Of a stretch of 64,000 nucleotides of DNA, positions 1 to 12,943 are shown one piece after another. The first letter of the stretch is position 1. Each line of letters starts with the position of its first letter. Source of the stretch: Aotearoamyces nothofagi (taxonomy: Eukaryota > Ascomycota > Leotiomycetes > Leotiales > Tympanidaceae); contig JADDTR010000012.1 in NCBI GenBank assembly GCA_015345905.1, positions 752,578 to 816,577 on the forward strand, read 5' to 3'. The notes under the pieces were generated by a model, which worked only from the letters and a program-made list of their open reading frames with translations, had not been told where the DNA came from and ran no database searches. Made by a program: the position numbers and the translations under genes.

Positions 1-279
1 TTTTAACACACCGGAAACACTACCTACGAATAATCCAGACATGCCTACACATAGATGCCTAGTTAGCGACTGGGTTTGAATATTGCCCAAATCACGTGCT
101 AAGCTGTAGTGGCTGCAGTACTTTGAAAGGGGATATGAGGCATACTTTGACAAGTACGACCATTTTGAAACAAAAAACTGCTTACCGGATACTCCCCCTA
201 CTTGTAAAGCTGGCCAGATAATTGCCATAAGCTCCGGGGGAAGGCTATTTCGCCGAGGAGCTTCAGGTGGTTGTGCCAT
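1..279 (-). CDS. 5' end of a small glycine-rich, probably membrane protein (partial at window edge)
   Basis: Exon 1 runs 279-186 from an ATG; a 141 bp intron (donor GTAAGC, acceptor TAG at 47-45) joins it to exon 2, 44 to beyond base 1. The phases fit and give a start of MAQPPEAPRRNSLPPEL followed by a hydrophobic, glycine-rich stretch (VGGVSGGMSGLFVGSVSGV). The glycine-spaced hydrophobic pattern suggests a membrane helix, perhaps of a small organelle protein; I do not recognise the family. It is divergent from eIF4B, with 414 bp between the two start codons. Only about 46 residues are visible, so both length and function are open. Confidence 0.55.
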   Translation of the reverse strand, partial: MAQPPEAPRRNSLPPELMAIIWPALQVGGVSGKQFFVSKWSYLSKYASYPLSKYCSHYSLARDLGNIQTQSLTRHLCVGMSGLFVGSVSGVLK

Positions 280-693
280 GTTCAGTTCGAATCTGTTTCG
301 TTCAGCGGGGATTTGATTGCATATTCTAATTATCAAGATTTCATATAAACCAGTAATTTGGCATACGTCATGAACAATCCTGATCTGCTCACGTCCCATC
401 TCCTGATGAGCTCTGGACATTTCGCTGAAAGGGCAATTCGTAAACGAGTTGCAGCCTCAGGCGCTTAATCCAGGCTCTGAACTAGCCGCATCCCGCACTG
501 CACGAAGAATTTACTTCGAACTGCGGAAGAAAAGTCACAGCCTTTCTAATCATCGACTTCCAACAATTCGATCGTCCTCAACGCACAAACCTATACCTAT
601 AACAGAAAACAATCTGAAGAACACCCGTTTCTTCAGTGCTCTAGAATCGACGCGCAAGTAAGAGAGCTCGCGCGTTGCTAAAAAGCCGCAAAC
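280..693. promoter_or_regulatory. Divergent promoter region between the left-edge gene and eIF4B
   Basis: These 414 bp separate two head-to-head start codons and contain no gene-like reading frame. They must hold the 5' leaders and promoters of both genes. I see no clear TATA box or other specific site. Confidence 0.5.
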
Positions 694-2871
694 ATGGGTA
701 GGCAGCATTCTCCGATCTACACCGACCAATCCATCTTTGAGACAAGCATGATCCAAGTTATCTTGTTCTTACTACTGAATACTAATGAGAATATTATGCA
801 GCTCCAAAAAAGAAGGAACAACAGAAGATGTCCCTCGGGACTTTCTTGCAGGATGAGAGTAAGCAGAAATGTCACTTGCGTCCCCGGTAACTGTGACTGA
901 TTTTGTCTAGAGCTCGGATCTTGGGCCGATGAGATGGAAGATATGCCAGTCTGTAAGTATTTCTCGCCTATAGTGAAGGTCATGACTAACAATCCCTTTT
1001 GTAGCCGGTATGCCTCTACCCAAGTTCTCTCCATTGACTGATGCGTATGCGTCTTGTCTAAGCCGAGTATCTATGGTGGTGTGTAGCGTGCTAACATTAC
1101 TAGATTCGCGCACCGGCTATGGTGCAGAGAAACGCACTTATAGCTCTGCAACTGGAACGTACGGCAGTAGCAGCATGGGTGGTTAGTCCTCAACGCATCG
1201 TATTCTCAAGTTTCACCAGCTGACAGAGCATGTGATAGGGTATTCTGTTCGCGAAGAGCTACCACTCCCCGATAAGCCACCTTACACTGTCCACCTTGGA
1301 AACTTGTCATTTGAAGCAACTGTTGGAGATGTTACCGACTTCTTTGCTGATTGTGACTGCACCAATGTCCGAATCATCGAAGACAAATTGGAGATGAAGC
1401 CCAAAGGATTCGGCTATGCAGAGTTTGGATCTCGTGAGGGTCTAATCAAGGCTTTAGCTCTCAGTAATTCCCAATTTCAAGGCAGAAATATCAGAGTCAG
1501 CGTGGCAGATCCACGTATGTTAACACCCATATCGCATTTCTATTTATCTTTAATTCTAACCATTACTTAGCCAAGGATCGTGATCGCCCAGATGCTCGAG
1601 AGTTTGGTGATTGGAGTCGTAAAGGTCCCCTGCCTGATTTACCTGGCCGTGGTGGTGATCGTCGTGGCTCAGACAGAGGATTTGGATCAGGCCGATTTGG
1701 AGATGGTGGCTCAGATGCTGGTGGTGAGCGTAGAGAACGCCGTGATCCCTTCCAGCAAGATGACGGAAAGATTCGAGACTTTGGCAACTGGGAACGCCGA
1801 GGTCCACTATCCCCTCTTCCTCAACAAGACCGTCAGTCAAGTTCCAGAGAGGGTGGACGTCCTAGGACAAACGATGGCCCACGCGCCGAAGGCTTCAGTG
1901 ACCGAAGATCGTCACCTGCGGCTTGGGGAGAAGGTCGAGCTCAAGGTTCCCAAGATGGCTCCCGACCACCTAGACACGAGTTTCAGGAGCGCCCAGCTGT
2001 TGACAGGACCCCAACTGCCGCTGAACAAGATAGCCAATGGCGTACAAAGATGAAGCCAGATGCTCCTGCTGCGAAGTCTCCTGTCCAATCTCAGGATGGA
2101 AGTGAAACCCCATCTTCTCCAGCAATGGCAGCAGCCCCTGCCCATAGACCAAAGCTAAACCTAGCAAAGCGGACAGTATCCGAAGCTGTAGATGCCCCTT
2201 CTCCATCTCTAGTTTCTGGTGATGCAAAGGCCAGTCCGTTTGGTGCTGCCCGTCCGATTGATACGGCTGCCAAAGAAAAGGAAATCGAGGAGAAAAGAAT
2301 TACGGCAATTCGCGAGAAAAAGGAAATCGAGGACAAGGCCCGTGAAGAGAAGCGTCTTGCGAGAGAAGCTGCTAAAGTAGAAAAGGCTGCAGGCATCGAA
2401 GGAGAAAATGAGAGCGGTGTAGCAACGACGGATGGAGGTAGCAAGGTTGAAATATTGCACCGTGCCGAAGGGAACGATTCTAAAGACGGCCCTACAATCG
2501 AGAAGGAAGACCAGAATGGAACTATTGTTGATGACAAAGAAGTCAAACCAAAGGAAGTTACGCGAGATGTTCGAGCCAAGCCAGCGGAGACTGGAGCATG
2601 GAGACGTCCTGCTGGAGAGCCGAAGCAACCAAGGAACAATGCTCCACGAGGCCCGCGAGGTGATGGTCCACCACGAGGACCCCGCAACGATGGGCCACGT
2701 CCGCCAAGAGCCAATGGTGGTGCTCCGACTACCCCTGCAGCAGCAGCAGCAACTCAGCCTCAGATCGAACCAGAAGCTGCAGCTCTCGAAGACGATGGAT
2801 GGAGTACGGTATCGAAACCAAAGAAGAATCAACGAGGTGGTAGCCAGGCTGCACGAGCTGTTGCTTCGTAA
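694..2871 (+). CDS. TIF3: Eukaryotic translation initiation factor 4B (eIF4B, Tif3/Sce3 type)
   Basis: Seven coding exons: 694-697, 802-858, 911-952, 1005-1007, 1104-1181, 1239-1514 and 1571-2871, giving 586 aa. The start reads MAPKKKEQQKMSLGTFLQDE and leads to SWADEMEDMP, a hallmark of fungal eIF4B. A single RRM spans about residues 77-152 (RNP2-like VHLGNL, RNP1-like KPKGFGYAEF). After it comes an Arg/Gly/Asp-rich region with FGDWSRKGPLP and FGNWERRGPL repeats, typical of Tif3, then a Lys/Glu-rich charged segment and a low-complexity Pro/Arg/Gly tail ending in a DDGWSTVSKPKK motif. The protein stimulates eIF4A helicase and mRNA loading on the 40S subunit in the cytoplasm. Oddities: the first coding exon holds only ATGG, and a 3-nt micro-exon (1005-1007) is needed to keep the frame and yield SDSRTGYG, as expected for the family. 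Family call is firm; the micro-exon is inference. Confidence 0.92.
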
Positions 2872-3437
2872 AGTGTACCTGCCTGCACCAGTTTCCATGA
2901 TCCGCTGTCTTATTATCGATCATGTTCTTTGCACATTACCGAACTGGTTTTTGCTTTCACGCATCGGACCTACCCTTAAGTGGCTATCATCTTGGCGTTC
3001 GGACATGTCACACGTTGCCTGTATCTCGGGGAAGATTGCCGTGCTCCTCGCTATTCTGGCTTTGGATAGCGTGCACACAACCCTAGAGGATGGGAACATT
3101 AGATTACATTATCAGGCTGCTTTAAGCACTCCAAATTTCCCTTTCATATCTCCACTTTCACATTGGCGACCACATTCTCCAGCGGGCTTCACCAAAAGTT
3201 GATCAATTAAGCAAGATCTAGCATGGGCTTACGGAACGCGGATAGTACACCAGTGAGAATTGGCCCACTGTCTCGTCATGAACTCTGGTATTCACGAAAG
3301 TGACATTTGGGCATAGACACTTGAGGTGGACATGCTTGTATTTGTAAATGCTTTTCAGACACCTAAACAATGCAAAAATTAATACAGACCCTTTGGGCCG
3401 ACAGTGATTTGATTCGTATGGTAAATAATTTATTCAA
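2872..3437. other. Convergent 3' intergenic region
   Basis: Spacer between the ends of eIF4B (+) and RRP5 (-). It should contain both 3' UTRs. I see no gene, repeat or RNA in it. Confidence 0.5.
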
Positions 3438-6400
3438 CTATTCGGTGGCATCTTCTGCATTGCTTGCCTTCAACTCGGCGGTAGCACGCACCCATTCCTC
3501 TGCCTTTGCACGCACTTTCTCTTGGCTTTTTGAATTGCCATTTTCCCCCTCCCATTCGCTCCACCGCTTGAACCATGCCTTCGCACCCCTTGGCTTTAGT
3601 CCTTTAGTCTTTACAACCCGCTCAAATATGGATCTGATGATATCCTGATCTCCTTGTTGAATCTCGAGGTCTAAAAGCTGGTTCCACAGATCAAGCCGTT
3701 TAGGGAATGTTGATAGCAGGCCTTCAAACATGGTGCGGCCACGTTCAGGTGACCCGTTCGGCGAATGGAACTCTAGGGCAGCGAACTTGACGGTAAGATT
3801 GAGATGTGTGTGGGTCGGCAGAGACTGTATAGCTCGAGGAAGAAGAGCTCGGGCACGGTCTGGAGACGACAGGGTGTAGTGGAGGAAATGGGCGTAGTTG
3901 TACCAGACACTTGGTGATTGGGAGAATTTCTTAACTAGGACTTGGAAAAGGTCATCCGCTTTCTGATATGATAATTAGCATATTATTGAATACAAGTATA
4001 AACCGAGCTTCTTACATTGTGTTTTCCTGATTGGATGTAGATGCTGCTCAATCTTTCGTAGATCTCTTGGGCATCATTGTACTGACAGGCTCGCTTGAAC
4101 ACTTCTTCCGTTGTCTCATCGCTACCATATGCGTTCTCGAGATTGAGCAAAGCAATCCAAACATTCATCTTATCAGCATCTTCACGAACATTGATGCTGC
4201 GTATGGCACGCTCTGCTACATCTCTTGCCTTGGCAAGCTCGCCCAGCTTCATCTGGAAGGCCATATACTCTATCCACAACGGAGACGAGTCCGGCTGTCC
4301 AAGGAGCAGTCTCTCGAAGTCGCTCACAGATTGTGGCCCATTGGCGTCAAGCTCCCCAGTGCGGTCTATCTTGATCGTGGGCTTACGGCGCTTCTTCTTC
4401 TTTGCCAAGCCTTCGGGATCTTCTTCATCTGAGCGTTCGTCAACTGCCTCATCCACATCATCCAAATTGCCTGCTGTCCAGTCGAAGCCACCAGCTGTGA
4501 GAGCGGAAGCGGTAGATTCATCGGGAGCATCCTCCATTTCCTCATCGGAAGACAGGTCACCACCTTGCTCAGAATCACTGGCGATGTTCTCCACATTTTC
4601 TAGATCTAAATCCTCACAATCATTCTCGTCACTGTCGACATCATGTTCAAGTCTCACTCCATTCATACCTTCCATATCATCATCTTCGCTGTCTCCATCG
4701 GCGTCGATTCCATCATCAAAATATGATGCTTTGAGTCCAAAGCTTACCCTTCTCTTCTCAGGTTCAATTTTCAACACCTTTGCCTTGACCGCATCACCCT
4801 CTTCGTATAACTTCCTCACATTATCAACGCGGTCTTCAGCCATCTCACTCCTGTGACACAGACCACTGACATTTGCAGAACCATCGACCACGACGAAGAC
4901 TCCAAAATCTTCTACCTTTCTGATCTTTCCTGTGACGACCTGGCCAACTTTGAGATCATAGAAACTAACGAGCGGGATATAGTCCTTGTCAATGACCGAA
5001 GATTTCAAGCTCAATTGAACGTGATTCAAGGTAGGATCGGCGAGAATAACCTTACCCTTAACAAGTTGGTCGACTTGAAAGCCGGATTTCCAGTCCTTAA
5101 GGTAAGAATCGGACAGATCAGAGACCCGCACATAGGCAGTGATGTTTCCTCCTAGATTAACGAACACACCATTATCGGCGACATTCTTAATAAATCCTCG
5201 CACGATATCATTGACTTTCAACTGTGTGATAGATGTAATTTCTAGATCCTTAACAGGAAGTGATGAATTGAGGACCCTCGAAGGTCTTGTTGAAAGCCTA
5301 ATTCGTTTGTTTGGAATATCAACGTCAGTGACGCAGACTCTAAGTAGATCATTCTTTGAGTGTATTGTTGGGTTTGCTTCAGAAAAATCATCTGCGAGAT
5401 CTGTCAAATTGACAGGGCCGGATATGTTGTCGCTCAATTGAACCATGATCTGTCTCTCATTCACCCGGGTCACTTTTCCAGGAACTACCATACCCTTACT
5501 AATATTTCGGAAGGTTAGTATATTCGTAGTTTGCAATGATCGAGCGGAAAGATCCAATCGATTATTCGAGACGTCTACATCTGTCACATGAACTCTGATA
5601 GCAGAGCCGATTGGGAAATTGGCTCCAAGATCATTGAGCAAGGATACGTCGTCCGAAACATCCAGTGCACGAATACGGCCACGGACATTAGGGGACAGAT
5701 TCACCCACAGGCAGTCATCCCCGATGTTGTTAACGAAAGCAACCCAGGATGTACCAATCTTAACGTTATCAAGGGTGAGTACTTCGAGTTGCGTCTCTGT
5801 CTGGTCGCTCGGCTTTGCGGAAAGCTCAAAGACTGGGCTTTTCCCAGTTCGGTGAGTGATAGGTAAAAATCTATGACTACGTGCATCGTGGATTCCAATC
5901 AACCTAACCTGAATTATTTGTTTAGATGTGAAGTTTCTGAGTGGGTGTTTTCGATCTTTGATATCGTCCCAAGAATCAAAGACCTGGGATACATCTATGC
6001 GGCCTTGTATGTTGTCGGCAAGCTGCACATTGATTTGTGTGTCCTTAATCGAGGCAATTTTTGCGCTTGTCAACCTCCCCAGAGTCAAATCTTCAGTTGA
6101 CTTGATATTTTTATCGACAGGGTTAGAAACGACCTGGACATGACCTGTGGGAATATGCAATTCTGAATCGGCGATCGGCGAAGTTTCGAGATCTTTGACA
6201 GAAAGAAGGAATCTACGTTGGCCATGGTCTACGGAGAGGACCCTAGCAGAGACGGACTGAAATCTTTTTAACCCAAAGTCCGGCAGCCGCAAAGCGTCTT
6301 CTGGTAACCTGGTTTTTGGAAGAAGGGCAGTGAGCCCCCCAGCAAACTGCACGAATACAGCAGTGAGAGTAATATTCTTGACGAAGCCATGAACCAGCTT

Positions 6401-8961
6401 GTTCTCTTTTACGTCGTCAAAGCTTCGAAGGAGGGTACGGTCCTTAGCGGCCTTTACTAGAGAAGGTTTGTTGGTTAAGGTGATTAGGTGTTTCTGCTCT
6501 ACTTTGTCAAGGACCAATAGGTTTTGAAGTGTCTGCCCAACACGTATCTTCTTAAGTGCAGATAGATTTTTGGATTCCGATCCGTCTGTAAGGTGTCCAA
6601 CTGGCAGAGTTGCTCTTAGGCCTGATCCTTCCAAGTCAACAGAGACATCATCGCTTGACTTTTCTGTTACTGTTGCTGTCACTAGATCGCCGATTCGAAG
6701 CTTTTTTATGGCGTTCTGTTGAGCAAGGCCAAAAGATAATGGATCCTTGCATGATACGGTAAGCTTGCCAGCTTCTGGGTTGACTGTCAAAACATGAACA
6801 TTGACCACCTGACCAACGCGAAAGTGTTGGCTTGGGTCCTGAATGTATGCCTCGCTCATCTCAGATACAGGTAGAAAGCCACGAATTGTGCCATAGAACT
6901 GGACTACTGCACCTCCCGAGAGAATATTAACAATAGTTCCAGGACTTTGCGTTCCAATAGTAATATCTGCGTAGGACTTCAGGACAGGTGCTTCAGAATT
7001 CACTAAACTCTTCTTCAGGGTCAGGCGAATCTGCCGTCTGCTTGGGTCTGTTGATAAGACACGAGCAGTAACCTTCATGCCATCTTTGAACTTCTTTTCG
7101 GGGTGAAGAAGGGAGACGTCGGACATATGCATCTCGGGTACCAATCCAGTTATCCCTTCAGCGAGGTTCACGAGAACTCCCCCAACGCCACCTGAGTTTA
7201 CTATGAGCTTCTCGACTGTCCCTTTGACCACCTCCCCTACCTTCAAGTCCTCAATACGTAAAAATTGCTGGTCAAGAATTTTCTGTTCAAACGAGACAAG
7301 AAAAACTCCATCGAGTGCGTTATAGCCAACAATTCTGCCTCGATGCACGGAGTCTGCTTTATAAGGGCCCGTAGTTTCAGAAAGGGTTTCGATTTTCCCA
7401 TCTGTCACCCGAGAAATGTGCACAAATCCGGGCACGCCTTTCACGCCTACATCAACAAATAGACCAATCCCCGGCTCAACCTTTTTGACTGTGATTTCTT
7501 CAACAATGGTTGACAACGGAAGAACGTCCAAAGGGTTGAACTTCTGGCCAACCTGTTGCGTTTGTTGAGATACCAGAGACATAACATGGTCGAGCAAAGA
7601 TATACCAAGCTTCCTAGGCTCAGCATTTGGGAATGTGCATATTATCCTTGCTTTAATTTTACTCCCGATTTTGTACCTCTTCTCCAGGTCCTTCCCGTTT
7701 GCGCCGGCCCCCGAATGGGTTAGATCAGCGGTTACATCAACCATCCCCATGATCTTACCAGAAATGCCTTTTGAGGTGACGTTTGTAACAAGAACCTCTA
7801 CGGCGGTTCCGGGCAAGAAGGCGTCCACAGTTGGTGCCTCAGTTAGGTACGCCGGCTTCTTGGGGCTTGCAAATTTCTGTACATCGGCGGATAACTTCAC
7901 AATCTTGCCATTGGCACTGAGACCTGTGATCATGCTGAGAAAGACAGCACCCTCTTGAATCTTAGAGAAATCAACGTCGTAGCCGATCTCCTTAGAGGAC
8001 ATGAATCCACGCACACCTAAATCCTGCAAGCCGAGGTCCATTATTAAACCGTGGTCCTCAACGCTGACAACGGATGCCATGATCATGCTATTAGAGACTA
8101 ATTCTTTAGAGGTGATGCCCAAGTTTGCTTGCTGGGGATATAGTGATAGTTCGATTCGTCGCTTGCCTATCTCAGTGGGCTTGTTCGTAATAGAGTCGTT
8201 GGTTGACACAACATACGATCGAAGATACTGGCCTATGAAGAAGAGCCGGGTCAAATCAATGCTATCGTCTGTCTCTACCTCATTGGCTTCGCTGTTTTCC
8301 TCATCGGCTGCAGCCTTTTCAACTTTCTGTGTCAGTTTCTCTGAGATAGACGTCAGAGGGACATATCCAGTAAGATTGTTCGGCAGAGCCAACGCAATAT
8401 CGTGAGCATTGATCTGAGAAACCTGTCCAAGAACCAATGATCCAGGTAGAAGGCGCTGTCTTTTATTAGTTTTCCTATCTCTCAGAGTTCCGAGAGAACT
8501 AGACATACCTTATAGCTTAAGCCCTCTATCTTGATACCTTCCTCTTCGGTGATACTCTCTTCCGTACTCTTCTTACCCTTGCCTTTTTGCTTTCTCTTCT
8601 TTGGCATAGTCGCATCTCTTGTAGACTGTTCGGTCTCGGCATCTCTTGCATCTTTCGTTGCATTTTGTTGCTCAAAAAGTACATCCCTCGTGGCGTCGAT
8701 TTGAATTTGCTTGTGCTCTAGCGGTGTCAAGATGCTCGCACCACCTCTGGGAAATGCTGGCTCTTCCTCCTTCGTTTTGGCTAGTTTTGGGACGAATAAT
8801 GTTTTCGCACTTGCTGCGGTCTCTGGTTTTACTGCCTTTGATGTGGCATCAGAGTCTTCCTGCCTCAATCGTTTCGACGGTCGATTATCGGACTCAATCG
8901 TCTTCTTAGATCTCACGAAGGAGTCGTTGGTCGGGCCACTTTTCCTCTTGATGGGCGCCAT
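3438..8961 (-). CDS. RRP5: rRNA biogenesis protein RRP5 (S1-repeat / HAT-repeat protein)
   Basis: Exons 8961-8509, 8455-4016 and 3962-3438; the two introns are 53 bp each and phase 0. Protein 1805 aa, the usual size of the family. A Lys-rich basic N-terminus (MAPIKRKSG) is followed from about residue 152 by a long array of S1 RNA-binding domains (recurring G-x-V/I...F/V-V-x-x..G..G..P/V patterns up to about residue 1330). Then comes a strongly acidic linker with a KKKKRRKP basic patch, and a C-terminal half-a-TPR/HAT region (FERLLLGQPDSSPLWIEYMA; W..Y..FE.. repeats) to the end. RRP5 is an essential nucleolar factor of the SSU processome and early 60S particles, needed for cleavages at A0-A3. 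It is head-to-head with the hydrolase gene at 9413 (451 bp apart). Large antisense frames inside it are shadows. Confidence 0.96.
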
Positions 8962-9412
8962 TATGTTTTAGGAGTTTGCGCAGATCTTTTTCAGTAGAGC
9001 GATTGGACTTCTGGTCCTACAGACATTTTAATGCGCAAAAATAAATTTACTTGGAGAATTAAGGTAATTCTGCCACCGCCTTTCTACTAGCGCGCTGTTG
9101 TACTGTGAACTTGCACTTCTCTTTTTAGCGCTTTGTTATGACGGCGTTACCGTAGCTAGGTACCTAAGGTATCTATGTAGGTATGTACTGGTGCCTAAGG
9201 TAGCCAATCAATCCCGGTCCTACAGTTGTCGGTCGTGGGGTACAACACGATTGCATAGGATCGTACATTCCAACATTTGCCTCTTAGCAACCTATTCCTT
9301 TCGATTCACGAGAGATACCCTCCAGTGAAATTATTCTCTCGCAAGCTTTCTCATTATAGCAAAGCCCCTAGCAGTTGAGAAGGGTGTTCAAGTTTGTAGG
9401 AAGGGACACTTA
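8962..9412. promoter_or_regulatory. Divergent promoter RRP5 / hydrolase, with a copy of the dispersed GGTA-rich motif
   Basis: A 451 bp spacer between two start codons. Positions 9154-9205 carry a run of GTAGGTAT/ACCTAAGGTA-like words that recurs in other non-coding parts of this window (see findings). No gene is visible. Confidence 0.5.
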
Positions 9413-12271
9413 ATGGGATCACGGAAACGCTCACGCCCAAATCCGAAGGCGGAAGATACGAAGGCCACCAAGGCAAAAGTATCAAAAACAGGAGCCTCTT
9501 CGGGGGCGGATGGGTTATGCGATCATGATAGTAGCCAGGAAGGCTCTATTACTCCCGGCAAGAAAATCAACATAGACACAGCATCTGTAGTAACTCAGGT
9601 ATGGTTTCCACCTAACTATTCATAAAGAACGGTGAAGCTGATAAGAACAGCCCGGCTCAAGTCGAGGCTGGTACAGTGGTGGAACATGGCCCCGCATACA
9701 AAAGTCTACTCCATCCACGCAGGTCGCTCGAGAAACAATTCTCGCAGATAAATCAAGTAGCGCAAACCCCTCGGCTGACTTCTCCCGATTTGAGCCACGG
9801 AAACTTGACGGTGTACCGTCTTATGCAAGTGGTATGCAGCCATCGTTGATAGATTCTGGGAAGAGCATAGAGACGCCGGACGTAACCCCGGCAGCCGAGC
9901 GCTCTAAGAGCTCTACAGGCATAGACAAGACGAGGACTATGAAAAATAAGGATGCTTCAGGAATTACATTACAGGGAATCCACGGCAAGTCACATAACGA
10001 CAAGACATCAGAGCCATCCATTCTCGAGCAACAAGATAGTCTTGAACAGACTCCTCCCAGCTCCGGCCCGGTCGATGTGGCCGGGCATTCTACATCGTCA
10101 GGGTGGTTAGGCTGGTTGGGAATGAGTCTAGACCAAACACCGACAACTACACAGAATTCTTTGCCGGCATCGTCAATCGAAGAAATGGCATCCCAAATTC
10201 CTCAAACCTCTACTGAAGAACAGAAGGTCGGAGACACATTAAAGTCTAACTCACGGTCTGTCACAGACCTTGCTCCGCCTTCAACTAGCTCATGGTTTGG
10301 ACTTTGGCCCTCGTCAACAAGCAAATCAATTCATCACGAAGATCCTGTTAAGGAAACAAGTGAATCCCCAGCTATAGAGGCAACTGAAGTGCCTACTGAG
10401 GATGGCCGTCCCCAACCGGCTCCGGGCTCTAGCTGGGCATTCTGGTCGAAACAGCCAGTCAAACCAGCTAAAGAGGGTGCTTCTGATGAAGAAAGAGGCG
10501 AGCTTGCCGTAGCAGGAGAATACTCACAGGATAGGCCTGCACCCGCTCATACTACATCATCAAAAGATTCGGGCACAAAGGACATAAAGCAGACGAAGAC
10601 AGGCAGACCGATATCTTCTGAGGTCGATGATGTACTGCAAACGAATTTCGTGTCCGACTCATCTCTAAAACCAGCACCATCCCAAATTACTGCGTCTAGA
10701 CCTAGTACAAACAATCTCCTTCTGCCATCATTCAGGGGTACCTATCGCTTAATGAATAATCCGTCAATCATACAGCAGATTACACGCTTTTTAATGAAGA
10801 GTCAACAACCTCCTGCAAATCATGTATACCTCCTAAAATCGCCACCGAAAATAAAGAGGGCTCTTGCAATTGGTATACATGGAATGTAAGTTGATTTATT
10901 TAGTGTTAAGAATAGAAGTAGTTTAGGCATAGCTACCATTCTATTATATAGTAGAGTAAATGTGTGGCTAATTATCATGTCTACATAGGTTCCCTGCAGC
11001 ACTGCTTAGGACAGTTATCGGGCAGCCGACCGGCACTTCAATACGCTTTGCAAATCATGCTGCAGCTGCAATAGAGCGGTGGGCGGAATTACACGGATGT
11101 GAATGCGAAATCGAAAAGATTGCTCTTGAAGGTGAAGGCAAGATTGGAGAACGTGTGGACAATCTATGGAAGCTTCTTCTCAATTGGATTGATCAAGTAC
11201 GAAACGCGGATTTCATTCTTATAGCTTGTCATTCTCAAGGGGTTCCAGTGGCCTTGATGATAGTTTCCAAACTTATAGAATTCGGTGTTGTGACAGCAGC
11301 AAGAATCGGTGTATGTGCTATGGGTGAGTAATGGCTTTAATATTTCTCTAAATGTAACCATATATTTGGTCGCTGCTACAAAGCTCTTGCATTGTTCCTC
11401 AACCCCCATTCTCAACCAAGCTACCTCTAATGCTGATCTACCAAAACAGCCGGTGTATCCTTAGGACCGTTTGCAGATTATAAGTCACGGTTCTTCAGCG
11501 GTTCAGCTGCAGAACTTTTCGATCTTGCAAACCGGGAAAGCCAGGTTTCGACGAGACTGGAGGAGTCGCTTCGTGTGGCACTCAAATATGGAGTGCGGGT
11601 GACTTATGTCGGCAGTATCGACGATCAACTTGTTTCTTTAGAGGTCAGTTTCGTTCGCCTTTACTGTTGATGATTCTGACAACTCATAGTCTGCCATATT
11701 TTCGCCGGTCAATCATCCCTATATCTACCGTGCAGTGTTTGTTGATGGCCGGGTTCACGCCCCAGATTTGTGAGTGTCGTCGTCGAGTATATGATGTTTC
11801 CTTTTCTAATAAATGCCAGCATTTCACACCTAGTCGGGTTTGCCTTGAAACTGAGGAATCTAGGGATTTCAGATCATGGGCTTATTAGAGAACTCAGTGC
11901 CCCCCTAGCAGGTAGTTTATACACTGGTGAAGGCCATTCAAGACTATATGACGATCCGAAGATCTATGAGTAAGTTATCCTACTATCCACAGATCCGCAG
12001 CTAACGTAAAAGTCTTGCTATCGCCTTCACGCTTGAGACTAGCTCGGTTAGCAATGTTCCGCTGCACATCAAGAAGTATGAGGTCCCTACAAACTCGAAC
12101 CCCTTCCAGCTTCCCTGGAGTATGAGGGGACTGCTCGAAGAGGATGTGGTCAAGACAGAGCTTGACCAGGAAACAACAGAACTTTTAAAACAGTTTGACC
12201 AGTGGAAACCAACAACCAAAGTATTGAAAGACGTCAAATACAGGTTGGAAGCAGTCAAGTCAAAGTTATGA
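9413..12271 (+). CDS. Fungal alpha/beta-hydrolase-fold (lipase-like) protein, function unassigned
   Basis: Exons 9413-9598, 9651-10885, 10989-11323, 11450-11643, 11690-11769, 11820-11969 and 12013-12271; all phases close and give 812 aa. The N-terminal half (to about residue 440) is low-complexity Ser/Thr/Pro-rich with three Trp-rich patches (GWLGWLGM, SWFGLWPSS, SWAFWSK). The C-terminal half looks like a hydrolase: a GIHGMFP segment suitable for an oxyanion hole, a nucleophile elbow LIACHSQGVP at about residue 554 (Ser flanked as C-H-S-Q-G, a variant of G-x-S-x-G), and a late GHSRLYDD segment that could supply the His. The final part has PFQLPWSMRGLLEED. I recall similar unnamed proteins as conserved in Pezizomycotina but know no experimental substrate. 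The first residues depend on the exon 1 donor at 9599 and are less sure than the hydrolase part. Confidence 0.8.
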
Positions 12272-12943
12272 ATACGCAATATATGGTTGGAATTTTAGGC
12301 GTCTTCAGTAGGCATTGCTGGTGATAGATACCCTTGACACTTTGTTTGATAGTTTTAGCATACACTGTGAGCTTTTCTGTCAATATTATGAACTATCCAC
12401 ATACTGCTCCCTTTTGATCTCCTTTGTCGAGATTATTGAGTTCCGCCTCCTGTCATTCGTGTCACATGATGATATCCCTCGAGGCGGTTTGCAGAATTGA
12501 CGGCACACCTGGCAAGCTAACAGAGAATATACTACAACTACCACATTTATAAAATCGCAACGAATTAAGTTACCTTAAGCAGGCGAAAATTAGTGGTATA
12601 ATAGATAGGTTTCTTCTGAATAAGCCCTAAGAATTTCGAAGGTTTTGGTACAATTTTGAGGTTCAAGTTTCTGGTTGAAAACCATGTTATTTTAGTGCTC
12701 ATAGTCGTGCCGTCAATTCTGCAAACCACCTCGCTCTTGCTCTCATGCCACTAGAGCCTTGCAGTCGCGCTTGACATATTTGGGAATTAACAGCCGAGGC
12801 GAATATGTAAGGCTGACCTTCAATTCCGTTGGCTCTGTATACTAAGTACACTCAACAACATCGAACAACATTGCTATATTGCGCTTTATCATCCTTGTTT
12901 TTGGTCCATTGCCTTAATATTTCCACTCATTACATTATTCCCT
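12272..12943. other. Tandem intergenic region: hydrolase 3' end to DOT1 promoter
   Basis: About 670 bp between two genes on the plus strand. It is AT-leaning with short unlikely frames only. It should contain the hydrolase terminator and the DOT1 promoter; no discrete site can be named. Confidence 0.45.

Noticed and set aside
2091-2898. 200-230-codon antisense frames in eIF4B
   Set aside because: Shadows of the biased Lys/Glu/Pro coding sequence.
4095-4856. 253-codon frame antisense to RRP5, Ser-rich
   Set aside because: It is the complement of the acidic Asp/Glu linker of RRP5 and has no independent features.
11770-11819. In-frame-looking continuation of the hydrolase through GTGAGTGTCGTC
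   Set aside because: The frame shifts relative to the preceding exon; treating this as a 50 bp intron with GTGAGT...CCAG gives a continuous, sensible product.
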